DNA of 64,000 bases from NCBI RefSeq assembly GCF_016741855.1, contig NZ_JAERRH010000003.1, positions 915,466-979,465 of the forward strand, given 5' to 3'. A program made the translations under genes and the position numbers. Below, in pieces: positions 39,468 through 50,385 of this stretch (position 1 is its first letter; each line of letters begins with the position of its first letter). Source of the DNA: Streptomyces musisoli. Lineage in GTDB: Bacteria > Actinomycetota > Actinomycetes > Streptomycetales > Streptomycetaceae. A model generated the notes under the pieces. It ran no database searches. It was not told where the DNA came from and saw only the letters and a program-made list of their open reading frames with translations.

Positions 39468-40028
39468 ATGAACAAGGTCATGAGCCGCACCGCCCGGCCC
39501 CGCCCGCGGCACCGCCCGCCGACCCGCCGCGACACCCGTCGCCCCGGCGGCGCCCCACCCCGCACACCCACCCGCCCGACGACCACGACAGGCCAGGAGA
39601 GGCCCACCACAGCCCCGGAGACGCACGCACACCGGCAATCCGGCACAACTCCGGGGAGGGCCGCAGGACAGCCCGGCACAGCGCCCGAGAGGGCCGTACG
39701 GCAGTCCCGGCCGACCGACGTGTTCGCGGACCGCCTGCTGGCCGTCCTGAGCGGCCAGCGGCCCGTCCACTGGATGCTCCGGCACACGGCGGGCCGCGCC
39801 TACGACGATCTGGCCCGCCTGGCCGAACGCAGCCCCCTGCGCACCCGGGGCACCCGCCCGGTCGTCCATGACATCGGCTACTACGTCCCCAGCGAAGGCG
39901 CCCTGGAGGTCTTCGCCCGCATCGCCGCCGGGGACCAACTACGGGCGATGGCCTTCCGCCTGGAACTGGGCAAGGACCTCCGCTGGCGCTGCACAGCGGT
40001 GGAAACCGGTAGCCCTACGGGCCACTGA
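39468..40028 (+). CDS. Rv3235 family protein
   Basis: This encodes 186 residues. The first about 85 are basic, Pro/Thr/Arg-rich and probably disordered. The conserved part starts FADRLLAVLSGQRPVHWMLRHTAGRAYDDLARLAERSPL and ends GYYVPSEGALEVFARIAAGDQLRAMAFRLELGKDLRWRC. This is the signature of the actinobacterial Rv3235 family, which also lies near secA in mycobacteria. Function is unknown. CGGGGA precedes ATG 39468. Its convergent neighbour is secA, across a repeat-rich spacer. Confidence 0.82.
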   Translation: MNKVMSRTARPRPRHRPPTRRDTRRPGGAPPRTPTRPTTTTGQERPTTAPETHAHRQSGTTPGRAAGQPGTAPERAVRQSRPTDVFADRLLAVLSGQRPVHWMLRHTAGRAYDDLARLAERSPLRTRGTRPVVHDIGYYVPSEGALEVFARIAAGDQLRAMAFRLELGKDLRWRCTAVETGSPTGH

Positions 40029-40238
40029 GCCGACGTCCCCGCAGCCACACACGCCCGCCGTAGCCCCCACGGGCACCCGCGCCGGCCGTACCGCGTACCA
40101 ACTCCGGACGGAGCCAGTCCTGCCGCCGCAACGCTGCGGACGGTCACGCCAGTCGTGCAGCCGTGGCACTGCGGGCGGTCGGGCCAGTCGTAGCGCTCCG
40201 GGCGGTCGTGCGCCAGCGGGCGCGTGATGGCTGCTCGC

Positions 40239-40267
40239 GCAGTTCCCCGCGCCCCTGGGGGAACTGC
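40239..40267. repeat. Palindromic intergenic repeat (GCAGTTCCCC / GGGGAACTGC)
   Basis: A 10-bp perfect inverted repeat (40239-40248 and 40258-40267) encloses GCGCCCCTG. The core CGCGCAGTTCCCCGCGCCCCT is a sequence I know as frequent in Streptomyces intergenic regions, so this is one member of a dispersed REP-like family. Confidence 0.75.
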
Positions 40268-40320
40268 CGCGGCCGTCGGCCCATAGGGCACCGCAGCCGC
40301 GGGCCGCGGCTCTACGCACC

Positions 40321-40405
40321 GCAGCTGCGGGCAGTCGTGCCGCTGGGGCGGCACGGGTGGGCGCAGCGGCACCCCGCCAGCGCGGGCAAGCGACCCCACC
40401 CCCGC
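40321..40405. repeat. Second copy of the dispersed GTGCCGC/GCGGCAC repeat
   Basis: GTGCCGC (40336-40342), TGGG and GCGGCAC (40347-40353) form a small perfect hairpin. The stretch continues with GGGTGGGCGCAGCGGCACC and AGCGACCCCACC. About 75 bases are nearly identical to the tail of the array at 29952-30040. Confidence 0.88.
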
Positions 40406-40527
40406 CCAGCCCCCGCACCCGGTGCCGGCACCCGACACCGGCGCCCACGCACCCCGTACCGGCACCCACACCCCCGCACCCGTATCCGGCCCCCGCGCCC
40501 CCGCGCCCCCCGCACGACAACGCAACG

Positions 40528-40566
40528 CAGCAGGGCCGGGCCCCCGAAGGAGACCCGGCCCTGCTG
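40528..40566 (-). terminator. Hairpin terminator of secA
   Basis: CAGCAGGGCCGGG (40528-40540) and CCCGGCCCTGCTG (40554-40566) form a 13-bp perfect stem, 17 bases beyond the secA stop on the minus strand. Confidence 0.85.
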
Positions 40567-40583
40567 AAGATCGGCTCTGGTGC

Positions 40584-43394
<2,811 letters not shown>

Positions 43395-43533
43395 GGGGGC
43401 TGGTCTCCTTGCCGGTCGGGCCTGGGACGGTCGGTTTTCCATGTGACGTACTGAGCAACGGCCATCGTATGCGAGGACCCGGCCGCGCCGGGAGGGCCTG
43501 GCGGCCCGACGGCTGCTTCACCCTGGACAACGG

Positions 43534-43561
43534 CCGGTGCGGCGGGATAGTGCCGCACCGG
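43534..43561. promoter_or_regulatory. Perfect 10-bp inverted repeat in the secA/GNAT divergent region
   Basis: CCGGTGCGGC (43534-43543) and GCCGCACCGG (43552-43561) are separated by 8 bases. They lie 140 bases upstream of secA and 88 upstream of the acetyltransferase gene. Both genes point away, so this is not a terminator. It may be an operator or a repeat. Confidence 0.4.
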
Positions 43562-43648
43562 CGGGAGGAATTGAGCGAAATGTGATCACCCGCTCACGCA
43601 TCGCGAAAATCCATGGTTCCGACGGGGTGACCCGAGCACAATCGGGCG

Positions 43649-44218
43649 ATGGAACCCGTCACGCTCACCACGGACCGTCTCCTGCTGCGCCCGGTCGGCC
43701 CCGGCGACACCGACGCGGTGTACGAGGCCGTGCAGGACCCCGACATCCAGCGCTGGACGACGGTCCCCTCGCCCTATCTGCCCGAGCACGCCATCGGCTT
43801 CACCCAGCAGATCGTCCCCGAGGGATGGTCGCAGGGGTCGATGTTCACGTTCGGCGTGTTCCTCACCGGCGGCGAACTGGCCGCCATGCTCGCCCTCACG
43901 ATGCGCTCGCTGGGCACGGCCGAGGTCGGCTACTGGGCGGCCGAGGAGCACCGCGGCCGCGGGTACGTCGTGGAGGCCACGCTCACCGCCTGCCGGTGGA
44001 TCTTCACCGAGGTCGGGGTCGACCGTGTCGAGTGGCGGGCCGAGGTCGGCAACCACGCCTCCCGCGCGGTGGCCGAACGCGCGGGCTTCGCCGTCGAGGG
44101 CACACTGCGGTCCGGCATCAACAACAAGGGCGTGCGCCGCGACTGCTGGATCGGCTCCCTGCTCCCGTCGGACCTGGGCCTGCCGTCCACGGCCCCGTAC
44201 CTGCCCGCGCGTTCCTGA
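43649..44218 (+). CDS. GNAT family N-acetyltransferase (RimJ/RimL-like)
   Basis: This 189-residue protein starts MEPVTLTTDRLLLRPVGPGDTDAVYEAV, the standard opening of RimJ/RimL-type acetyltransferases. The acetyl-CoA binding motif region reads GYWAAEEHRGRGYVVEATLTACRWIF, followed by VEWRAEVGNHASRAVAERAGF. Known relatives acetylate ribosomal protein N-termini, small amines or antibiotics; the substrate here cannot be predicted. It is divergent from secA, with a separate downstream gene on the same strand after 165 bases. Confidence 0.88.
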   Translation: MEPVTLTTDRLLLRPVGPGDTDAVYEAVQDPDIQRWTTVPSPYLPEHAIGFTQQIVPEGWSQGSMFTFGVFLTGGELAAMLALTMRSLGTAEVGYWAAEEHRGRGYVVEATLTACRWIFTEVGVDRVEWRAEVGNHASRAVAERAGFAVEGTLRSGINNKGVRRDCWIGSLLPSDLGLPSTAPYLPARS

Positions 44219-44383
44219 GCCCCGGGTGTCCGGCCGTGCGCCTGCGTGCCGGTGGGACGGCGCGTCCGCCCCGTCCGTCCCGGGCGGCTCGTCCGAACGC
44301 CGTCGCCGGTGCCCGCCCAGCTCGTCCCGGGGGAACGCGCAGTTCGCGGCGGGCTGTCAGTGGCACCCTCTATCGTCCGACGC

Positions 44384-45559
44384 ATGACGACCCTTCCGCG
44401 CCCGACCACCACCCTCACCGCGGACGACGCCCGCCGGATCGCTCTGCGGGCCCAGGGCCTGCTCGGGGCGCCCGACCGTCGCGCGGGCGTCCGGGGGGTG
44501 CTGCGCCACCTCGGCGCGGTCCAGCTCGACACGATCTCTGTCCTCGCCCGCTCCCACGAACTCGTGCCGTACGCCAGGCTGGGAGCGGTCGGCCGCAAGA
44601 CGGTGGATGCCGCGTACTGGACGGACACGCACGCCTTCGAGTACTGGTCGCACGCGGCCTGCCTCCTGCCCATCGAGGAGTGGCCGCACTTCGCGTTCCG
44701 CCGCCGTGCCTACCGCAACCGCCCGCACTGGAACCACGAACTGCCCGACGGCGTCTACGACCAGGTCGTCAAGCAGCTGCGCGCGGAGGGCCCGCTGACC
44801 GCCACGGAGCTGGGCGGCGCGAAGAGGACGAGCGAATGGTGGGACTGGTCGGGCACCAAGGTCGCCGTGGAGCGGGCGCTGATGTACGGCGAGGTGGTGT
44901 GCGTGGAGCGGCGCGGCTGGAAGCGGGTGTACGACCTCGCCGAGCGTGCCGTCCCGGGCGCCCTGCTGCACGACGAGCTGGACGACGCCGAGTGCCTGCG
45001 CCGGCTGGTCCGGCTGGCGGGCGAGTCGCTCGGCGTCGGCACGCGCGCGGACATCGCCGACTACCACCGTCTCAAGGGCGAGCAGGTCGACGCGGTGATC
45101 GCGGACTCGGGCCTGGTGCCGGTGGAGGTCGAGGGCTGGTCCAAGCCGGCCTGGGCCGACCCGGCCGCCCTGGCGACGCCGCCGCGCGGCCGGCACCGCA
45201 CCACGCTGCTGTCGCCGTTCGACTCCCTGATCTGGGAGCGGGCGCGCACGGAGCGGATCTTCGGCTTCACCCACCGGCTGGAGGCGTACGTGCCCAAGCC
45301 GAAGCGGGTCTACGGCTACTTCGCTATGCCGGTGCTCGCCGGCGGCCGGCTGGTCGGGCGTGTCGACCCGGCGCGCGAGGGCCGCACGCTGGTGGCCAAG
45401 CAGGTCACCCTGGACGGCCCGAAGGCGGTTCCGGCGGTCGCCCAGGCCCTGGTCGAGGCGGCGGCATGGGTGGACTGCACGGACGTCCGCGTCGAGCGCG
45501 CGGACGCCCCCGAGCTGCGCGAGCCCCTCACCAGGGAACTCACCGCCCTCCTCGGGTAG
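44384..45559 (+). CDS. YcaQ-like winged-helix DNA glycosylase (HTH_42 family)
   Basis: This 391-residue member of the HTH_42/YcaQ-AlkZ superfamily has the element GVLRHLGAVQLDTISVLARSHELV, containing the Q-x-D motif of YcaQ-type glycosylases. Such enzymes unhook DNA interstrand crosslinks; AlkZ-type relatives have Q-x-Q and resist specific toxins. Further winged-helix repeats and LLSPFDSLIWERARTERIFGF are conserved. ATG 44384 gives the best start; a longer frame from 44246 is compositionally poor. It converges on the response regulator gene with a 22-base gap. A general repair role is inferred, since no toxin cluster is nearby. Confidence 0.82.
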   Translation: MTTLPRPTTTLTADDARRIALRAQGLLGAPDRRAGVRGVLRHLGAVQLDTISVLARSHELVPYARLGAVGRKTVDAAYWTDTHAFEYWSHAACLLPIEEWPHFAFRRRAYRNRPHWNHELPDGVYDQVVKQLRAEGPLTATELGGAKRTSEWWDWSGTKVAVERALMYGEVVCVERRGWKRVYDLAERAVPGALLHDELDDAECLRRLVRLAGESLGVGTRADIADYHRLKGEQVDAVIADSGLVPVEVEGWSKPAWADPAALATPPRGRHRTTLLSPFDSLIWERARTERIFGFTHRLEAYVPKPKRVYGYFAMPVLAGGRLVGRVDPAREGRTLVAKQVTLDGPKAVPAVAQALVEAAAWVDCTDVRVERADAPELREPLTRELTALLG

Positions 45560-45581
45560 GCGCCGCGGGCCGAAGACCCTG

Positions 45582-46328
45582 CTAGCGGATCTCCAGGATC
45601 TTCTCGCGCATCGCGTAGACCACGGCCTCCATCCGGGAGTGCAGCTGAAGCTTCTCCAGGATGTTGCGGACGTGGTTCTTCACGGTGTTCTCGGAGATGA
45701 ACAGCTCCTTGGCGATGTCCCGGTTGTTCATGCCGGTGGCGACCAGTTTGAGGACTTCCAGCTCCCGGTCGGTCAGCCGGGGTGCGGGCACCAGCCGGCG
45801 CTCGTCGGTGCGCTGGATCATCGACTTGAACTCGGTGAGGAGTTTGGACGCCATCGACGGGCTGATCTGCGACTGCCCGTCGGCCACGGCGCGAATGGCG
45901 GTGGCCACCTCGTCGGTCGAGATCTCCTTGAGGAGGTATCCGGTCGCGCCCGCCTTGATCGCGTCGTAGAGGTCGGCCTCCTCGTCGCTGATCGTCAGCA
46001 TGATGATCTTCGCGCTGGGGGCGACCTCCTTGATGGAGGTGCAGGCCTCGATGCCGCCGCGCTTGGGCATGCGGACGTCCATCAGCACGATGTCGGGCAG
46101 CAGGTCGGCGGCCTTGTCGACGGCCTCGGCGCCGTCACCCGCCTCGCCGACGACCTGGATGTCCTCCTCGGCCGCGAGCACGATCTCCAGGCCCCGCCGG
46201 AAGAGGGCGTGGTCGTCCACGACCAGGACTCTGATCGGCTCCTTGCGTGCGGAGCCCGGGTCCGGGCCCGTGCCGATGACATCGTCGCCGGCGCCCCCGT
46301 CCCGCATCGGTCCGAAGGTGTCCGCCAT
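45582..46328 (-). CDS. NarL/LuxR-type response regulator (orphan)
   Basis: This encodes 248 residues. A disordered lead of about 30 residues precedes the receiver domain: IRVLVVDDHALFRRGLEIVL, phospho-acceptor Asp84 in VLMDVRMPKRGG, and the conserved Thr/Lys region (IIMLTISDEEADLY, GYLLKE). The C-terminal LuxR helix-turn-helix is LTDRELEVLKLVATGMNNRDIAKELFISENTVKNHVRNIL. The start ATG has GGGGGAGGAACG upstream. No histidine kinase is encoded next to it, so its partner or ligand is unknown. It lies directly downstream of hpf on the same strand, but a terminator separates them. Confidence 0.9.
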   Translation of the reverse strand: MADTFGPMRDGGAGDDVIGTGPDPGSARKEPIRVLVVDDHALFRRGLEIVLAAEEDIQVVGEAGDGAEAVDKAADLLPDIVLMDVRMPKRGGIEACTSIKEVAPSAKIIMLTISDEEADLYDAIKAGATGYLLKEISTDEVATAIRAVADGQSQISPSMASKLLTEFKSMIQRTDERRLVPAPRLTDRELEVLKLVATGMNNRDIAKELFISENTVKNHVRNILEKLQLHSRMEAVVYAMREKILEIR

Positions 46329-46470
46329 CGTTCCTCCCCCTGAAGGCTGTGGCCTGTGGTCCTGTGCCATCGCCAACCCAAGGCAACGACCCACCGGTTG
46401 GGCCGGTGCGGCCATGATTTCATGCTCGGGCGACACCGAGGTGCCGTGCGGGGCGCGAAGTGGTCGCACA

Positions 46471-46512
46471 CCGGTGCCCCTGGGGGCGCACAACGCGCTC
46501 CAGGGGCACCGG
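46471..46512 (-). terminator. Hairpin terminator of hpf
   Basis: CCGGTGCCCCTGG (46471-46483) and CCAGGGGCACCGG (46500-46512) form a 13-bp perfect stem, 20 bases beyond the hpf stop on the minus strand. It ends hpf transcription before the response regulator gene. Confidence 0.82.
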
Positions 46513-46532
46513 CTCAGCTTCGGCCCGGCGGG

Positions 46533-47225
46533 TCAGCCGCCCAGCGTGCCACCTGCCGCGGGGGGCTGCGCCTCGGCGACCATCGGGTCCGTGCTGAGGT
46601 GGATCACGCCGTAGTCGTAGGCGTGCCGCCGGTAGACGACGCTCGGTTCCTTCGTCTCGGAGTCGACGAACAGGTAGAAGTCGTGGCCGACCAGTTCCAT
46701 CTCGTAGAGGGCCTGGTCGAGGCTCATCGGAGCGGCGACGTGGGTCTTTTCCCGGACGATCAGGGGGCCTTCGCCCTTGACCTCGAGCGAACCGATCTTC
46801 TTGGTCGGCACTCCGTCCGTCTCTTCCTCGTGGACGGGGAGGCCGTTGCCGTTGAGTGTCGCCGCGCCCGGGACGTGGTCGGCGACCTCCGCCGCGGGGA
46901 TCCGGCGCGCGCCGCGCCGCGAGAAGCGCTTGTCGTGCTGCTTGCGCAGCCGGGCATCCAGCTTCTCCGCCGCCAGGTCGAGTGCCGCGTACGGGTCGCT
47001 GGCCGCTGCCTCCGCCCGGATCACCGGACCGCGGGAGCGGAGCGTGATCTCCACTCGGTCACAGCGGTCGGCCTGTCGGGGGTTCGGCTCCTTGGACACC
47101 TCGACGTCGAGGCTGATCACCTTGGCATCGAGCCTCTGGATCTTCTCCAGCTTCAGCTTCTCGGCCACGTGCTTGCGGAACCGCTCGGGCACCTCGGTCT
47201 TGCGGCCTTTGACGACGATGTCCAC
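46533..47225 (-). CDS. hpf: Long-form ribosome hibernation promoting factor
   Basis: This 230-residue long HPF (RaiA/YfiA family with dimerisation domain) inactivates ribosomes as 100S dimers in stationary phase or stress. The N-terminal S30AE domain starts VDIVVKGRKTEVPERFRKHVAEKLKLEKIQRLDAKVISLDVEVSKE. A charged linker follows, and the C-terminal domain holds PMSLDQALYEMELVGHDFYLFVDSETKEPSVVYRRHAYDYGVIHL. GTG 47225 gives the usual start; the ORF also allows ATG 47258 (AAAGGGAGA upstream), which would add 11 residues. Neighbours secA, comF-like and lpqB-mtrBA reproduce the mycobacterial order. Confidence 0.93.
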   Translation of the reverse strand: MDIVVKGRKTEVPERFRKHVAEKLKLEKIQRLDAKVISLDVEVSKEPNPRQADRCDRVEITLRSRGPVIRAEAAASDPYAALDLAAEKLDARLRKQHDKRFSRRGARRIPAAEVADHVPGAATLNGNGLPVHEEETDGVPTKKIGSLEVKGEGPLIVREKTHVAAPMSLDQALYEMELVGHDFYLFVDSETKEPSVVYRRHAYDYGVIHLSTDPMVAEAQPPAAGGTLGG

Positions 47226-47538
47226 GCAGAACTCCGTTCCCGGATCGCTCCGCTGCATCGGCGGAGCGTCTCCCTTTCGCACCAGGTCCGGTGATCACCG
47301 GACCTCGGACTCGGTGACTTCCACCTCCTCCTCCCCCATGGTCGAGATCTCCACCCCCGTCGCCGCGGGTGATTGTGGAAAACCCGCGGCACGGCATTCG
47401 GATAAGCGAGGTGTGGCCTGCGCCTTTCCTCACAACCGAACATATCTCGCCCGGACGGATGTCGTCACCCTCTACTACTGCGTACCTCCGTTCAGGTGAA
47501 TTACCCTTCTCACTACCAGCAACGATGCAAGTCCGGGG
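47226..47538. other. hpf upstream region with a hairpin whose loop holds a DnaA-box-like 9-mer
   Basis: This 313-base region lies upstream of hpf and downstream of the ComF-like gene, both on the minus strand. GCCGCGGGT (47362-47370) and ACCCGCGGC (47382-47390) form a 9-bp stem. The 11-base loop plus one closing base includes TGTGGAAAA (47374-47382), the complement of TTTTCCACA. On the minus strand a Gly/Glu-rich GGGGGAGGAGGAGGTGG run lies between this hairpin and hpf. No ORF is supported. The hpf promoter should be here. Confidence 0.55.
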
Positions 47539-48435
47539 TCAGTTCCTGACTATTTCGAGAGAATCGCGAGGAGCGGCGATCACGGCGGCACGGAGCGTCC
47601 GATCGAGGGCGTTCACCGCCCGCTTTTCCGATGCACTGTGCACCCACTCGTGCACCCACTCACTCCTCTCCGGCCGTTCACCGACCCGTCGTTCCCCCCT
47701 ATCTTCCCGAGTTGTGGCCCGATACACGACCGTCCTGCCATCACGGCGGGATACGGCCGCTTCGCGCAGGGCTCGCGCCGCCTCGGCGAGGCTGGCGCCC
47801 GTCGTCATGAGGTCGTCGACGAGCACGACAGGGCCCGGACCGAGCAGCCGGCCGCCTCCCACGGCCACCTCCAGCGCCCCGGCGAGGTTCTCCAGGCGTC
47901 GCCGCGCGTCCAGCCCGGCCTGGTCCGCCACGGCCCGCCGCTGGCGCAGCACGGCCGCCACCCGGGCCGGCGTCCCGGTGCGCCGCAGCTCCCCGGCAGC
48001 CGCGTACGCCATCCGCCGCACGGGATCGTGTCCACGCGCCCGCACGGCCCACCGGGCGGAGGGCACGGGAACCAGCAGCACGGGCTCGGGCGACGCCCAC
48101 CCGGCCGAGCCGGCGGCGGCACCGGGGCCGGCGCCGGTGCCCTCGCCGAGCCCCGCGCGCACGGCCGCCGCCAGCGCGGTGCCCAGCACTCCCGCGAGCG
48201 CCAGCGCGCCCCGCTCCTTGTGTGCGAGCAGCAGCGCACGCACCTCCGCCGCGTACGGTGCCACCGCGTGCACCACCGGCAGCCCCGCCGGCTCCGGCAC
48301 CGGTCGCGCCCGCCGTGGCACACCCCGGCCCAGCGTGGCCCGGCACCGCGGACAGAGCGCCGTACGAGGTGCGCCGCAGCCCGCGCAGTCGGCCGGCAGC
48401 ACCAGGTCGGTGAGGTCCTGCCACCACCCCCGCAT
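47539..48435 (-). CDS. ComF family phosphoribosyltransferase-like protein
   Basis: This 298-residue protein has two Cys pairs at its start (CAGC at 17-20, CPRC at 28-31) forming a zinc-ribbon, and a type I phosphoribosyltransferase fold with the PRPP motif VVLVDDLMTTGAS. The intermediate RARGHDPVRRMAYAAA and RRAVADQAGLDARRRLENLAG are ComF features. In naturally competent bacteria ComFC aids DNA uptake; in Streptomyces the role is unknown. ATG 48435 (MRGWWQDLTDLVLPADC) is the family-like start. Two DnaA-box 9-mers lie 40-60 bases upstream. Confidence 0.87.
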   Translation of the reverse strand: MRGWWQDLTDLVLPADCAGCGAPRTALCPRCRATLGRGVPRRARPVPEPAGLPVVHAVAPYAAEVRALLLAHKERGALALAGVLGTALAAAVRAGLGEGTGAGPGAAAGSAGWASPEPVLLVPVPSARWAVRARGHDPVRRMAYAAAGELRRTGTPARVAAVLRQRRAVADQAGLDARRRLENLAGALEVAVGGGRLLGPGPVVLVDDLMTTGASLAEAARALREAAVSRRDGRTVVYRATTREDRGERRVGERPERSEWVHEWVHSASEKRAVNALDRTLRAAVIAAPRDSLEIVRN

Positions 48436-48474
48436 GCCCCTACTGTGCCAACGCCGCCGCGGACCGGCCACCCC

Positions 48475-48497
48475 TGTGGACAACGCCCTGTGGAAAA
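48475..48497. promoter_or_regulatory. Two DnaA-box 9-mers upstream of the ComF-like gene
   Basis: TGTGGACAA (48475-48483) is the exact complement of TTGTCCACA, the Streptomyces-type DnaA box. TGTGGAAAA (48489-48497) is the complement of TTTTCCACA. They share orientation and lie 14 bases apart. This could be a DnaA-controlled promoter of the ComF-like gene or chance. Confidence 0.5.
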
Positions 48498-48552
48498 CTC
48501 CGCGCACACCGCGCCACTCACCCCTGCGGCCCAAGCCCGCAGGGGTTGATTC

Positions 48553-50385
48553 TCACCCCGGATAGACCGGCGCCGTCCCGTCCTTGTCGACCTTCTGCCA
48601 CTGCGCCCCGGACGGCAGCCGGACGATCCCGTCCTCCGAGTGGGCCACCAGCGGCACCCGCTCGTCCTCGGACGCGGCGACCGCCTTGACGCTGGTGAGC
48701 GCGCCCGGTGCCGGGCCGTCGAGCGTGGATCCGTCGACCTGGACGTACCGCATCTGCTGCACGCCACCCTGCTCCTGGCCGACGACGAGCAGCCTGCTGT
48801 CCCCGGCCCAGGAGATGGCGCTGACCTTCTCCAGGTCCGGTGTCGCCGAGCGGAGCCCGTCCACCGAGATGCCCTGCCCGGTGCCGTCGTCGCGCTGGAT
48901 CCGGCCGATGAACAGGGACTGCTTGCCGTCCTTCTCCACGACCAGCGCGATCCGTGCCCCGTCGGCGGCCACCCGCACGTCCTTGATCTGGCCGGACAGG
49001 TCCGGGACGGCGACCCGCTGCGGTTTGCCGACGCCCTGTTCCAGGACGTACAGCCGGGTCCGGTCCGGGTCCCGGTCGGCCACCCACAGGTCGCCGCGGG
49101 CGTCCCAGCTCGGGGTGGTCAGCCGCTCGGCGGGGGTCGCACCGGCGCTGTTCACCAGCGCCTCGTCGAAGGAGCCGCCCGACGCCAGCGAGGTCACGTA
49201 CAGCGACCTTCCCTCGTCGGCGACACCGGCCGCGGCGTGCTCGTCCCGCGACACGGCCACCGACTGCATCTTCTTGCCGCCCTCACCGAGCGGACCCGGA
49301 ACCGGAACGGAGCCGGTGCCGGTGCTCGTGGTCGGCATCCGGACCACCCGGTGCTTGCCGTCGATGAAGTACACGTACTCGGGACGCTTGGACGCCCCGT
49401 GCCAGGCCGCGGACTCGGCGCGTTCGTCGGTCAGTTCGCACAGCCGGTCGCCGCCGGTCCCCAGCAGTTCGACGGACTCCAGCGTCGGCGCCAGGTTCCG
49501 CAGGGTGAACAGCACCTGCGTCGCCATCTCGCTGCACTTGCCCGACGCGACCCGGGACGCCTTGAGGTTCAGGGCCACGGTCAGCTTGTTCTGGTCGTCC
49601 GGCGCCAGTCCGGACACGCCCTTCTGAAGAGCCGTACCGGTCGGGAAACTGGACCTGACCACCGGCCCGAGCCAGGCGGTGGGCCCCTTCAGCAGCGAGC
49701 GGACCATCTGGGTCATCGCGTCCACCTTGCTGCGCACGAACACCGGGTCGGCGACCGCCACCGGCTGCCCGCTCGCCCCGACCGCCGTATTGGAGGCGAA
49801 GTAGTACTTGTCGACGGACGTGTAGTTCCGCTGGAAGTCCGACTTGCCCATGACGACGCCGTCGGGCAGTCCGTCGATGCGCCACTGCCCGCTCTTGGAA
49901 TCCTTCGTGAGGTGCAGTTTCTCGCGGTAGGAGCCGTTGGCGGGCTGGTAGGCCTGCTGCGCGTCGACCGTGGCGACCCGGCTGCCGGCCAGCACGCAGG
50001 TGACGCTGTTGGCCTCCTCCCGGCCGCCCGGGCCGCAGTCGGTCTCGATGCTCGGCCCGTTCGCGAGGACGGTGGTGGACCGCTCCGGCCGCCAGGTGTG
50101 CGCCGCGTCGGCCGTCAGGTATTTGCGCGCCGTGTCGTACTCGGGGTCGTCGCTGGTCAGCGCCTCGAGGAAGCCCTGCATGATCTCGCCGGGCCCCGCA
50201 CCGTCGGCCGGTGGCATGGCGAACACCCGGACGCCGGTGTCCTGCCGCGGCGTGGACTCCACATCCCGCAGGTCCCCGCTGTCGGGCATGGAGGCGCAAC
50301 CGGCCAGCAGTACGGCTCCCAAGGCGGCGTAGGCCACCGCGCGCACCGGCCGCCGCCGTGCGCCCCCCTCGCGGTCAGCGGCCAC
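48553..50385 (-). CDS. lpqB: LpqB family lipoprotein, MtrB partner
   Basis: This 610-residue lipoprotein starts at GTG 50385, with GGGGAGG 7 bases upstream. A basic start, hydrophobic segment and lipobox LLAGC (Cys30) predict an anchored protein on the outside of the membrane. A GerMN-like domain occupies roughly 60-330, and a beta-propeller-like region follows (repeating strands such as DARGDLWVADRDPDRTRLYVLE). In mycobacteria LpqB binds the MtrB sensor and tunes MtrA phosphorylation. Its start overlaps the mtrB 3' end by 11 bases, so the three genes are one operon. Confidence 0.94.
   Translation of the reverse strand: MAADREGGARRRPVRAVAYAALGAVLLAGCASMPDSGDLRDVESTPRQDTGVRVFAMPPADGAGPGEIMQGFLEALTSDDPEYDTARKYLTADAAHTWRPERSTTVLANGPSIETDCGPGGREEANSVTCVLAGSRVATVDAQQAYQPANGSYREKLHLTKDSKSGQWRIDGLPDGVVMGKSDFQRNYTSVDKYYFASNTAVGASGQPVAVADPVFVRSKVDAMTQMVRSLLKGPTAWLGPVVRSSFPTGTALQKGVSGLAPDDQNKLTVALNLKASRVASGKCSEMATQVLFTLRNLAPTLESVELLGTGGDRLCELTDERAESAAWHGASKRPEYVYFIDGKHRVVRMPTTSTGTGSVPVPGPLGEGGKKMQSVAVSRDEHAAAGVADEGRSLYVTSLASGGSFDEALVNSAGATPAERLTTPSWDARGDLWVADRDPDRTRLYVLEQGVGKPQRVAVPDLSGQIKDVRVAADGARIALVVEKDGKQSLFIGRIQRDDGTGQGISVDGLRSATPDLEKVSAISWAGDSRLLVVGQEQGGVQQMRYVQVDGSTLDGPAPGALTSVKAVAASEDERVPLVAHSEDGIVRLPSGAQWQKVDKDGTAPVYPG

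Larger units (their letters stand above)
40029..40583. other. Repeat-rich convergent intergenic region before secA
   Basis: This 555-base region has no gene. It contains imperfect copies of a GCGGTCGTGCCAG-like unit (about 40140-40215), a 10-bp palindrome (40239-40267) and a full copy of the GTGCCGC-TGGG-GCGGCAC repeat (40321-40405). A Pro-codon-like C-rich tract (about 40405-40515) and the secA terminator (40528-40566) follow. ORFs here are artefacts of composition. Confidence 0.7.

Noticed and set aside
44384..45559. Self-resistance glycosylase of the AlkZ type
   Set aside because: The motif here is Q-x-D (YcaQ type) instead of Q-x-Q, and no genotoxin biosynthesis genes are near.
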